A stretch of DNA of 64,000 nucleotides, from NCBI GenBank assembly GCA_038229415.1, contig JBBROM010000017.1:14274-78273 (forward strand). The letters run 5' to 3'. This stretch comes from JANXUR01 sp038229415. GTDB lineage: Bacteria; Acidobacteriota; Terriglobia; Terriglobales; Acidobacteriaceae. The notes under the pieces were generated by a model. It did no database searches. It worked only from the letters and a program-made list of their open reading frames with translations, and was not told where the DNA came from. Positions 52,205 to 60,315 of the stretch are shown piece by piece; position 1 is the stretch's first letter; each line of letters begins with the position of its first letter. Made by a program: the position numbers and the translations under genes.

Positions 52205-54565
52205 TTATTTGCTACTCATCTGGTAAACCCCATCCCAGTCTGGCTTTGGCGGGTTTTCGCCGAACTCCTTGCAGCGTTTCCAGAGAATCTGGGAAGGGCC
52301 ATCGCCCGGATACTTAGTGAGAAGCTGGCTGAACCGTGTGGTCGCTTCTCGCCAATCCTGATTCAGATAGGCCTCCATGGCATGACTGTATTCCACAACA
52401 ATCGCGTCCTCTGCCGACTTATCCCCATGGCACCCTCTGAGTTCGTAAAGAGTGACTGGTACGCCACGGCCAATGACGCGAATTTTATCTAATTCGCGAC
52501 ATACAAACTCTTCGTGAACCTGCTGGTAAGTCGCGTCACTTATAATGATACCAGCATGATACTGCTTGGTGATGCCCTCCAGCCGCGAGGCTAGATTTAC
52601 GTTATCGCCCATCACGGTCCAGGCCAGCCTATGGGCGGAGCCCATATTACCCACGTTGACCATACCTGTATTTATGCCGACGCCTATCGTTAACGGTGGG
52701 CGGCCTTCCCCGCGCCATTTCTGATTTAGTACAACCAGACGAGCTTGCATCTCCAGTGCACATCGGCATGCGCGGAGCGCATGGTCTGCCTGCGGGTAAG
52801 GCGATCCCCAAAACGCCATAACAGCGTCACCGATATACTTATCGAGAGTGCCGGAGTGCCGGAATAGCACTTCTGTCATCTCGCCAAGATATTCATTGAG
52901 CAGGCGTACTAATTCATCGGGCGACAAACCTTCCGATATACTGGTAAAGCCGCGAATATCGCTAAACAGGACGCTAAGCTCTTTCTCTTCGCCACCGGGA
53001 CGGATATACCGCTCGGGATCCCGCTCAATCAATGTAATTACATCCGGTGATAGATACTGCGAAAATGTTTTCCGTATGCGGCGCTTTTCACGCTCTTCGA
53101 AGATCATGCGATAACTGGTAAGGGCCGCATAGTTGAGAACGAGCGTACCTGCTGGCACTACGACGCCAAGCCAACGGCCGTAGTAGCTAAAGCTGAGATA
53201 CACCGCGACTGCAAATATCACGAGCGCCAGTAGCAAGGAAATACTGGAATCTCGTGGCTGAAGGCGGCCAAACATCACTCCAAATCCCAGGCCAAACAGT
53301 AGGATGAAGCCAGCATCGGTAGCTTCTTCCATCACGCCTCGCGTCAGAAAGGTGCGATGCGGCTCGTCACGATGAAGCAGGTTATCAATGATGTTGGCGT
53401 GAACCTCCACCCCCATGTAGGGCGAGCCAATGCCCTGAAACGGAGTGTTACGAATATCGCCCAAGCCTTTGGCAGTGCCGCCGACCAGGACGATCTTGTC
53501 ATGAAACGCTGAGGCGGGAATAGACCCCTGCAATACATCTAACATCGAATAGTGGGTATAGGTGCGATAGGGCCCCACATAGTTGATGAGAGCGGAGCCG
53601 TCGCGCGAAGGCTGCAAGGAACGTGCGCCTAGTTGAATGCGCTCCAGGCCAGTCGCGGAAATATAGGCGGCAACGTCGCTATCCGGCAGCTTTTCGTAAT
53701 CACGCACACACTGCACCGCTAACGACGGAAAGAAGTCCTGATCCTGATAGCGCAAAATGAGGAGCGCGTGCCGTAGGGTTCCATCAGGGTCGGGGTTAAT
53801 ATCGAGGAACCCGTAGGAGCCTGCGGCTTCCGCCAGTTGTGGAATGTTAGCTTCTACGTCAGTCGCCACGGTGCCGCCGTTGCTGATCCATGCCTGGCTC
53901 ATATCAAAATCGTGGCCGTCTCGTGGCTTGACCTTGAGCACTTGCGGAAATGCCTTGGCCCACACGATGTTGAAGTAGGCTTCGGCGAGCTTTGGGTCTG
54001 CCTGCAGTCCTCGTTCATGGTCGAGAAAAATGTGACCGAGCACGATGTTGCCCGATTGTTTGAGGGCGGTTGCGAACTGCGCATCTTGGTCGCTGGCTAC
54101 TTCCAGGTCGAGAATTCGCCGCGCTGCCCGAGAACCAGGGGGGAAATGAAGGTCTTGCTGCAGCCGCTGCAGTGCTGGCTTTGCAGCATTGCTCTCTGGA
54201 CCGGGGAAAGTGAAGTCGAAAGCTACAACACTGGCTGGGCCAGTCGAAAGGCGGTTAATCAGATGAGCGTAGGCGCTGCGCGGTAGTGGAAAGGCACCGA
54301 TGCCCTGCAGCGTCTTCTCGTCTACATCCACGATGACGATACGGTCATCATGGGGCCGCTCGCCCCGAAGAGCAAAACGGGCGTCCAGTGTACGCAACTC
54401 AACGTTCTGCAGGAACTCGAAGCTGGAGTGAGAAGCAGTGCCCAGGCCAGTGAATGCAAAAGAAATTAGCCCGGCTGCTGTGACCAGCACGGCCAAGGCG
54501 ATATCAACCTGAAAGGTTGATATACGAGCTGTCCATGACTGCAAGCGATTGAGTGCACGCTTCAT
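52205..54565 (-). CDS. CHASE2-domain adenylate cyclase (class III)
   Basis: 786 aa from ATG 54565. TM1 spans about 22-42, followed by an extracytoplasmic CHASE2 sensor (about 50-380, FALRGERPHDDRIVIVDVDEKTL, VVGTAKGLGD-like IVLVGGTAKGLGDIRNTPF), three further membrane helices (about 400-490) and a class III cyclase domain (about 520-700). Catalytic features are metal Asp in LFSDIRGFTS and the second Asp in GDAVMAFWG, adenine-selecting Lys in LDKYIGD and Asp in VMGDNVNLASR, and the transition-state Asn and Arg in NLASRLEG. It should make cAMP. The FecR gene lies upstream in the same direction. The cyclic-nucleotide-binding Fe-S protein is encoded 10 kb away. Confidence 0.92.
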   Translation of the reverse strand: MKRALNRLQSWTARISTFQVDIALAVLVTAAGLISFAFTGLGTASHSSFEFLQNVELRTLDARFALRGERPHDDRIVIVDVDEKTLQGIGAFPLPRSAYAHLINRLSTGPASVVAFDFTFPGPESNAAKPALQRLQQDLHFPPGSRAARRILDLEVASDQDAQFATALKQSGNIVLGHIFLDHERGLQADPKLAEAYFNIVWAKAFPQVLKVKPRDGHDFDMSQAWISNGGTVATDVEANIPQLAEAAGSYGFLDINPDPDGTLRHALLILRYQDQDFFPSLAVQCVRDYEKLPDSDVAAYISATGLERIQLGARSLQPSRDGSALINYVGPYRTYTHYSMLDVLQGSIPASAFHDKIVLVGGTAKGLGDIRNTPFQGIGSPYMGVEVHANIIDNLLHRDEPHRTFLTRGVMEEATDAGFILLFGLGFGVMFGRLQPRDSSISLLLALVIFAVAVYLSFSYYGRWLGVVVPAGTLVLNYAALTSYRMIFEEREKRRIRKTFSQYLSPDVITLIERDPERYIRPGGEEKELSVLFSDIRGFTSISEGLSPDELVRLLNEYLGEMTEVLFRHSGTLDKYIGDAVMAFWGSPYPQADHALRACRCALEMQARLVVLNQKWRGEGRPPLTIGVGINTGMVNVGNMGSAHRLAWTVMGDNVNLASRLEGITKQYHAGIIISDATYQQVHEEFVCRELDKIRVIGRGVPVTLYELRGCHGDKSAEDAIVVEYSHAMEAYLNQDWREATTRFSQLLTKYPGDGPSQILWKRCKEFGENPPKPDWDGVYQMSSK

Positions 54566-54671
54566 TTGCAAGCATTGGTCGCTGAGTTCATCCAAAAGGC
54601 GAATGAGTAGTAATTGGAAATCCCACTCACTGCGGACGATCCTTCTACTTTCCTAACCAGATTCCCGCCCA

Positions 54672-55487
54672 CTATCCGCACTGCTTCGTCTTCGGATTGA
54701 TTACACAAGGCAGCGTGGTACTACCCTTGGCGCTGACCACGCCGATCACGACGCCAGCCACCACCAGCGGAATCCCCACAATCAGCAGGTTGGCCAAGGT
54801 GTGGCTTACGACGGGAGGCCGAGGCATAGGCACGTCAGTATCGGTCAGGCTCGCAGAGGACATAGCCGTGGGTGTCGAATCTGCGTGCAAGGCGCTCGGA
54901 GGAACATCGTTACTGATGACAACCATCTGCCCGGCGTTGAGAATGACGGGGACGACCGGGGCAGAGTTTGCGGACTGACTGTTGCTATTGACCTTGGCAT
55001 TACCCAGTGCCGTCACGGTGACTTTACCCGCGTAGCAAATCACCGTGGTGCGCTCGCCTTCGTACGAAACAAAAAAGTCGGTGCCGATCACACCGATGAC
55101 AGCGTTCGGCGTCTTCACCTGAAATTTGCCGTCAGGCCGAGTTATTTTCACGACTTTGCTGCGTAGCTTGCCAAGATTCATTTCGAGGACTGTCTGCTGC
55201 GATGCCGAGTCGTGCTGCACCACGCGCAATTCGCTGCTCGACCCCAGACTCAGAATCGAACCATCCAGCAAGCCAGCACGGATACGGCCGCTGGGGCCGG
55301 TCTGTAGCAGGTCGTTCCAGGCCAAGGCGTCTTTCGCCTGAGCGGTTTGGGCGTTACGAGTTGCGGCGGGAATGAGCGCCTTGATTTCGCCAGCGCGCTG
55401 CGCGGAATCAGCGGGAGCGCACACGGCTGGCAAAGGGGACAACAGCACACATAGAATTGCAGCGATCAGACTGCGTAGCGAATTCAT
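54672..55487 (-). CDS. FecR-domain exported protein
   Basis: 271 aa. ATG 55487 has GGAG eight bases upstream and a signal peptide (LRSLIAAILCVLLSPLPAVC). The longer open frame to 55766 runs into a repeat and is not coding. The FecR domain covers about 50-165 (LLQTGPSGRIRAGLLDGSILSLGSSSELRV, VKTPNAVIGVIGTDFFVSYEGERTTVICYAGKVTV). A C-terminal membrane helix (about 235-255, NLLIVGIPLVVAGVVIGVV) anchors it. FecR-domain proteins next to CHASE2 cyclases are a recurring arrangement. A periplasmic sensing partner is possible. Confidence 0.85.
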   Translation of the reverse strand: MNSLRSLIAAILCVLLSPLPAVCAPADSAQRAGEIKALIPAATRNAQTAQAKDALAWNDLLQTGPSGRIRAGLLDGSILSLGSSSELRVVQHDSASQQTVLEMNLGKLRSKVVKITRPDGKFQVKTPNAVIGVIGTDFFVSYEGERTTVICYAGKVTVTALGNAKVNSNSQSANSAPVVPVILNAGQMVVISNDVPPSALHADSTPTAMSSASLTDTDVPMPRPPVVSHTLANLLIVGIPLVVAGVVIGVVSAKGSTTLPCVINPKTKQCG

Positions 55488-55714
55488 AACGAGGCTCCAA
55501 TTCCTGCGTTGGTAGTCGCAGAGTAAACAGCGGAAACGCAGATCACAAGGCGGATCGCGCTCTCGTGGGCAACAAGTTGATTTCGTGGCGAAGATGGAAT
55601 CATGAACGAGGCGACATTTTTTGAGGCCAGATAAATTGGCATTTTCCTCCGCCGTGACTGTGCCACAGAATTTTGCGCGCTTTTGCGAATGAATGCAACC
55701 ATTTTCCCGGGCCA

Positions 55715-55945
55715 GTAGTGGGTCAGTTTGAAGCACGCAACTCCACCGGCGAGTGGTTTTCGGCAATAAGGCTTGCGTTTGGCGTTCCCATGCCCGGATT
55801 CGGGGCGAGATATCCAGGCCAGGCGGGTGGCGCGAGCTCGGTAGGGGTCTTTCGACTTCACCGTGAGAATCCCGCTGGGCGGGATTCTCACGGTTGCGCT
55901 CAAGATGACACTCTTAACAGGTTGACTTTAAAATTGACCCATTAC
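55715..55945. repeat. MITE-like repeat, copy 2, with target-site duplication
   Basis: About 231 bp. The left end GTAGTGGGTCAGTTTGAAG and right end (other strand) GTAATGGGTCAATTTTAA are inverted repeats. The internal stem CCGTGAGAATCCCGC (55861-55875) pairs perfectly with 55879-55893. The element is flanked by CCCGGGCCAGT (55706-55716) and again at 55946-55956, a direct repeat of 9 to 11 bases that fits a target-site duplication. No transposase is encoded, so it would need one supplied elsewhere in the genome. Confidence 0.85.
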
Positions 55946-56062
55946 CCCGGGCCAGTCGCAAAGTAGAGAGACGCGCGGCTCCCAAAGTGGCGCGGCTGAG
56001 TGGCTACGCGGGACCACTGCGGGTGATTGGCAGTGTGCTGCCCGCGGAGAAGGTTAGGGGAG

Positions 56063-56091
56063 TTGAAGTTAACGTTACCGTATGGTAGCTT
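56063..56091 (+). promoter_or_regulatory. Arabinofuranosidase promoter with LacI-type palindrome in the spacer
   Basis: TTGAAG (56063-56068) and TAGCTT (56086-56091) are 17 bases apart. GTTAACGTTACC (56068-56079), a variant of the other operator motifs with two changes from a perfect palindrome, lies between them. Transcription would start near 56098, which supports ATG 56118 as the start of the gene. Confidence 0.4.
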
Positions 56092-56117
56092 TGCACACTC
56101 GGGGGTTCACAAACGAC

Positions 56118-57749
56118 ATGGCTTCCACTTCTAGGCGGCGCTTTTTGCGCCAAACCGCTGGCGTTGGTCTGGCCTGCACGGCAGGTTCTTTGGTTAGCAT
56201 TCCGCTGTGGGGGCAGACTTCTAGCGCACCCGCTTCGGCAGTGGCGCGCGCTTACGTGGATACCCGCCGCACCATTGGCCCGATTGACCGGAACTTGTTC
56301 GGCTCCTTTTTAGAGCATTTGGGCCGCGCGATTTATGAGGGGATTTACGATCCGGGGTCGAAGCTGTCGGATGCCAACGGCTTTCGCATGGATGTGATGA
56401 AGGAAGTTCGCGACATGGGGGTGCCCATCATTCGTTACCCTGGCGGCAACTTCGTTTCAGGGTACAACTGGCTGGACGGCGTCGGCCCCAAGCAGGGTCG
56501 TCCGCGGGTGCTAGACAAGGCGTGGAACACGCTTAACACGAATCAGTTTGGCACCAATGAATTTATGACGTGGTGCGCAGAAGTCGGAACCAAGCCGCTG
56601 ATGGGCCTGAATTTGGGCACAGGCACAGCGGAACAAGCGGCTGCGCTGGTGGAGTATTGCAATGTTTCGCAAGGCACACGCTGGAGCGACCTGCGTCGCA
56701 AGCATGGCGTTGCCGAGCCTTACAACGTCAAGAACTGGTGCCTGGGTAACGAGATGGATGGCTCTTGGCAGATCGGGCACATGACGGCTCAGGAGTACGG
56801 CTACAAGGCTGCCGACGCCGCGCGGCAGATGCGGCTGGTAGATCCTTCGCTGAAGCTGATCGCGTGCGGCTCGAGCGGGCCCTTGATGCCTACTTATCTG
56901 GAATGGGATCGCGAGGTGCTGGAGCAGTGCTACGAGTATGTGGACGGACTTTCCTTGCATCGCTACTTTGGAAACACTCCAGCGGAGACCGGAACCGACA
57001 GCGCAAAGTATTTGGCATTGAACTTGACTATGGATCGCCAGATCGAGGAGACTCTGGCTGTCTGCGACATGGTGCGGGGCCACAAGCGTTCGCCCAAAAA
57101 GCTTTGGCTGTCGTTTGACGAGTGGAATGTGTGGTATCGCGCGCGCAGTGGCGATGCGGAGAATGGGCATCGCGGGGAAGCTCCGCACTTACTGGAAGAA
57201 ATCTACAACCTGGAAGATGCGTTGCTGGTGGGTGGACTGGTGAACAGCCTGTTGCGTCATGCGGACCGCGTGAAGCTGGCTTGCCTGGCACAGTTGATCA
57301 ACGTGATCGCGCCGATCATGACGAATGCCAACGGCTTGTTCCAGCAGACGATCTTCTATCCGTATAACTGGGGCCTACAGTATGCCAAGGGCGTGGTTCT
57401 GGACGTTCGCGTGGAATCGCCGACCACATATGAAGTTGCGGGGATGGGACAGGTTCCGCATCTCGATGTGGTTGGGGTGTTCAACCCCGACGATGGCAAG
57501 ACAGCGATTTTTGCGCTCAATCGCGACCTGTCAAAGGCGCATCAGGTTGAAGTGAATTGGGAGGGCGCATCGGGTGCGCGGTTGCTTGAGTCTTGGGTGC
57601 TGACTGGCGATGACCTGAAGGCAGTGAACAGCTTTGAGGCACCGCAGCGGGTGGCTCCGCGAGCTGCCGAGAAGGGTTCTACCGCATCAGGGCGGATCAC
57701 GCTGGAACTGCCGCCACGGTCGTACTCGGTATTTCAGTGGGCCAGCTAA
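56118..57749 (+). CDS. GH51 alpha-L-arabinofuranosidase, Tat-exported
   Basis: 543 aa from ATG 56118; ATG 56082 would place the start inside the promoter. A Tat signal is clear (TSRRRFLRQTAGVGLACTAGS). The GH51 TIM barrel runs from IGPIDRNLFGSFLEHLGRAIYEGIYDP, RYPGGNFVSGYNW and NWCLGNEMDGSWQIGHM (acid/base Glu212) to LWLSFDEWNVWYR (nucleophile Glu335). The C-terminal beta-sandwich is ILELPPRSYSVFQW-like (ITLELPPRSYSVFQWAS). It releases L-arabinose from arabinan or arabinoxylan outside the cytoplasm, and the araD operon in the same window could use the product. Confidence 0.93.
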   Translation: MASTSRRRFLRQTAGVGLACTAGSLVSIPLWGQTSSAPASAVARAYVDTRRTIGPIDRNLFGSFLEHLGRAIYEGIYDPGSKLSDANGFRMDVMKEVRDMGVPIIRYPGGNFVSGYNWLDGVGPKQGRPRVLDKAWNTLNTNQFGTNEFMTWCAEVGTKPLMGLNLGTGTAEQAAALVEYCNVSQGTRWSDLRRKHGVAEPYNVKNWCLGNEMDGSWQIGHMTAQEYGYKAADAARQMRLVDPSLKLIACGSSGPLMPTYLEWDREVLEQCYEYVDGLSLHRYFGNTPAETGTDSAKYLALNLTMDRQIEETLAVCDMVRGHKRSPKKLWLSFDEWNVWYRARSGDAENGHRGEAPHLLEEIYNLEDALLVGGLVNSLLRHADRVKLACLAQLINVIAPIMTNANGLFQQTIFYPYNWGLQYAKGVVLDVRVESPTTYEVAGMGQVPHLDVVGVFNPDDGKTAIFALNRDLSKAHQVEVNWEGASGARLLESWVLTGDDLKAVNSFEAPQRVAPRAAEKGSTASGRITLELPPRSYSVFQWAS

Positions 57750-57761
57750 CCGCGAAAAATT

Positions 57762-57808
57762 GTGTGGGGCTGGCGGTTAACTCGCCATCAGCCCCTTCAC
57801 ACGCTTTT
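57762..57808. terminator. Probable bidirectional terminator
   Basis: An imperfect stem (GTGTG/CACAC outer pairing, GGGGCT/AGCCCC and GGCG/CGCC inner pairing with a short bulge) lies between the convergent GH51 and quinoprotein genes and is followed by TTTT on the plus strand. Confidence 0.6.
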
Positions 57809-57825
57809 GTCGGTGGCGTTTCTTC

Positions 57826-59376
57826 CTATTGCGATTCTGGAAGCGCCCATGCGAACAACACACTACCGCTGCTTGTCAGCACGTATTGGCGGCCGTTCAG
57901 TTGGTAAGTGATGGGCGAACTCTGGATGTGCGAACCGGAGCCAGCGTGCCAAAGGGTTTTGCCATCATTGGAATCGAGCGCGAGAAAGTTGCCGTGGCCA
58001 TCGCCGGTGAAGGTGAGCCCTGAATCCGTCGTCAGCACCCCCGCACCCGACTCAGGCCCGAGTTCATGGCTCCAACGGAACTTTCCCGTCTGGTAGTCAA
58101 TGGCCTCGACCACGCCTTTACTCCAGACACTGTAGTCTGCTCCTGCCCACCCATAGACTCCATCCGCTGGTTTGGAAAAGTAGATGCTATAACTGGGGTG
58201 GGCGGTGACAATAAATAGCCCATTCTTGGTGTCGAAGCTGGGGGAACGAAAGTTGGTCATGCCGCCTTCGTCGGGAGCAATCAGGCGGCCATCGGGCGCG
58301 GGATCCTTGGCCGGATTCGGAATGGGACGGCCTTGTGCGTCCACTCCCAGCGCCCAGTTCACTGGGCCAAAGGGAACCGTCAACAGACTCTTCCCATTGG
58401 TACGGTCAAGAACGAAGAAGTAGCCGTTGCGCGAAGTCTGCATCAGCATCTTCTTCGGATCCCCGTGGAAGTCTGCATCCACCAGCACGGGAGTCTCAAC
58501 CGCATCCCAGTCGTGGGTATCGTGCGGCGAAGGCTGGAAAGACCACACCAGTTTGCCATTATCCGGATTGAGGGCGACGATACTGCAAGTGTAGAGATCA
58601 TCACCGGGCCGCGTTGCCGCACTCAGAACCGGGGTCGGGTTTCCGGTCCCCCAGTAAACAAGGTTTAGGTCTGGGTCGTAAGTCCCTGTCATCCACGTCA
58701 TGCCACCCGTCGTGCTGTTGGGAGTTCCGGCAGGAGGGGTGGAGTTCCACTGCCATTGAACCTTGCCGGTCTCAGGATTAATCGCTTTGATCAAGCCGCT
58801 TAAGTTATCAAAGTCGCCGGAAACACCGACTAGCACATGGTTCCTAACGATAAGCGGCGCCATGCTAGCCCAATAACCCTTGGTGGCATCCGCAATCATC
58901 ACTTTCCAGCGAACGGTTCCATCTTTAGCGTTGAGAGATAGAAGATACGCATCAGGGGTCAGGAAGAAGAGATATCCCTTATATATACCAACGCCGCGCT
59001 GGCCGATGTGCAAACCCTGATTCGAAGGATAAGTGTAGCGCCAGATTTGGTGGCCGGAAAGAGCGTCCACGGCCCAAATATTGTCAGGAGCAGTAAAGTA
59101 CAAAATACCATCTACTAATAGCGGCGAAGACTTGATGTCCGCAGTCTGACTGGTTTGGAAGGCCCACGCGAGGGACAGATTTTTCACATTTTGCGGAGTG
59201 ATCTGGGTAAGCGCACTATGACGTCTACCCGAATAGTCGCCATGATAGCCGGGCCAACTATCGGCTGGTGGATGTAGTAGCGTTTGTGTGTTTACTTCTT
59301 GCGCATGAATGGCGATGGAAGATTGCGTCGCCATCAGTGCACACCCAAGAAGGAATGTAGTCTTCCATGACTTCAT
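57826..59376 (-). CDS. PQQ-binding-like beta-propeller quinoprotein
   Basis: 516 aa with a signal peptide ending near AIHAQE. Repeats such as SPLLVDGILYFTAPDNIWAVDALSGHQIWRY and VVEAIDYQTGKFRWSHELGPESGAGVL are PQQ-type propeller blades. YHGDYSGRRHSALTQITPQNVKNLSLAW is the usual start of quinoprotein dehydrogenases, and TGNPTPV and SPHDTHDWDAVETPVL are also typical. It is shorter than methanol or ethanol dehydrogenases (about 600 aa), and no adjacent-Cys disulfide motif is evident. The diheme cytochrome upstream in the same direction is a likely electron acceptor. No PQQ biosynthesis gene is in the window; some acidobacterial members occur without one. Confidence 0.82.
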   Translation of the reverse strand: MKSWKTTFLLGCALMATQSSIAIHAQEVNTQTLLHPPADSWPGYHGDYSGRRHSALTQITPQNVKNLSLAWAFQTSQTADIKSSPLLVDGILYFTAPDNIWAVDALSGHQIWRYTYPSNQGLHIGQRGVGIYKGYLFFLTPDAYLLSLNAKDGTVRWKVMIADATKGYWASMAPLIVRNHVLVGVSGDFDNLSGLIKAINPETGKVQWQWNSTPPAGTPNSTTGGMTWMTGTYDPDLNLVYWGTGNPTPVLSAATRPGDDLYTCSIVALNPDNGKLVWSFQPSPHDTHDWDAVETPVLVDADFHGDPKKMLMQTSRNGYFFVLDRTNGKSLLTVPFGPVNWALGVDAQGRPIPNPAKDPAPDGRLIAPDEGGMTNFRSPSFDTKNGLFIVTAHPSYSIYFSKPADGVYGWAGADYSVWSKGVVEAIDYQTGKFRWSHELGPESGAGVLTTDSGLTFTGDGHGNFLALDSNDGKTLWHAGSGSHIQSSPITYQLNGRQYVLTSSGSVLFAWALPESQ

Positions 59377-59381
59377 ATCAA

Positions 59382-59395
59382 TCGAGACCTCTCGA
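59382..59395 (-). promoter_or_regulatory. Short palindrome over the quinoprotein ribosome-binding region
   Basis: TCGAGACCTCTCGA is symmetrical, and on the minus strand it contains GAGAGG, about 14 bases before the ATG at 59376. Hairpin formation could affect initiation. Confidence 0.2.
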
Positions 59396-59419
59396 CGTAC
59401 TTAGACGGAGCTAAAGTAA

Positions 59420-60250
59420 TTAGCGCAGTGTTTGCAAATACGCTATCAAATTGTGGATGTCGGCATCTGTGTAGGCGCTGAACTGCTCAACATGAGCATT
59501 CACTGGCGCGTCCACCTTGTACTGAATATCGGCGATCCTCCAGGAACGATACATGCCCGCAGGATCAATCAGTCCAACTGTAAACTCATCAAGATATGCT
59601 AGGGTGCCCGTGATGGTTTGCCCGCCGCTAGCTATGGTCACTTTAGACTTCGCATTCCTGGGATACAGCATCTGTTGTTCAAGAGCGAGGCCCTCGAAAC
59701 GCGATGCGACGCCAGCAAGATTTCCGGTGGGGGAATGGCAGGATGCACATCGCCCGGCTCCGTTGAAATACTGCTTGCCAGCCTCGACATTCCCGGTTTG
59801 AAGATCCGCAACATCCACACCTCGGCGTCCGCCTTTTCTGGAGAGCGCGATGTTCTGCTGCGTATGTATAAATGCCGTCAGGCTTGCCATCTTGGGTCCG
59901 GCGAAATCGAACGGAGGCATACCTTTCTCCGGGCGTCCAATGCGCACAATGGGCCCGATCTTGTCTCCATCCACGTCTTCCGTGACTAGCTTTGATCGCG
60001 TGAGGTCTGGCCCCTTTTCTCCGCCGCCTGCATCCTTGCCATGACAAAAAGCACAGCTTTGTTGAAACGCGGTGGCTCCGCTCTCGACGAGCGCCGGGGG
60101 ATATGACTTGCTGGCAGGTGTAGCAGCGGGTTCAGCCCTCTTGGCAGCCGGTACGCTTTGCGCCTGAGAAATTACGGAGCTCAGTAGCGTAAGAAGAAAA
60201 AGCACCGACAATTGCAAACTCCATGCCAAGGTAGATCGAAGAACATTCAT
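59420..60250 (-). CDS. Exported diheme c-type cytochrome
   Basis: 276 aa. ATG 60250 is chosen because longer frames overlap the ThuA gene; GAGAGG lies 12-17 bases upstream. A signal peptide ends near SSVISQAQ. Two cytochrome c domains are present: CAFCH with distal Met in KGMPPFDF, and CASCH with a weaker distal Met candidate. The C-terminal SAYTDADIHNLIAYLQTL is the typical end of such domains. It probably takes electrons from the quinoprotein encoded 43 bases downstream. Confidence 0.85.
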   Translation of the reverse strand: MNVLRSTLAWSLQLSVLFLLTLLSSVISQAQSVPAAKRAEPAATPASKSYPPALVESGATAFQQSCAFCHGKDAGGGEKGPDLTRSKLVTEDVDGDKIGPIVRIGRPEKGMPPFDFAGPKMASLTAFIHTQQNIALSRKGGRRGVDVADLQTGNVEAGKQYFNGAGRCASCHSPTGNLAGVASRFEGLALEQQMLYPRNAKSKVTIASGGQTITGTLAYLDEFTVGLIDPAGMYRSWRIADIQYKVDAPVNAHVEQFSAYTDADIHNLIAYLQTLR

Positions 60251-60315
60251 TGGGCCAGTCACCTCTCTGCGTGTCATGTGTGGCAAAAGCATAGCTGGCG
60301 CGCGTCGGCCGCTGC

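Larger units (their letters stand above)
55488..56117. other. Gene-poor stretch upstream of the arabinofuranosidase gene
   Basis: Contains the second MITE-like repeat with its target duplication and, near the right end, the arabinofuranosidase promoter with a LacI-type palindrome. A 139-aa minus-strand frame at 55484-55903 lies mostly in the repeat and is rejected. Confidence 0.6.

Noticed and set aside
55484..55903. 139-aa minus-strand frame resembling the N-terminal extension of the araD frame (SGILxVKSKDP peptides)
   Set aside because: The similarity comes from the shared repeat element; neither frame has a start signal, and both run through the inverted-repeat structure. Such peptides are annotation artefacts.
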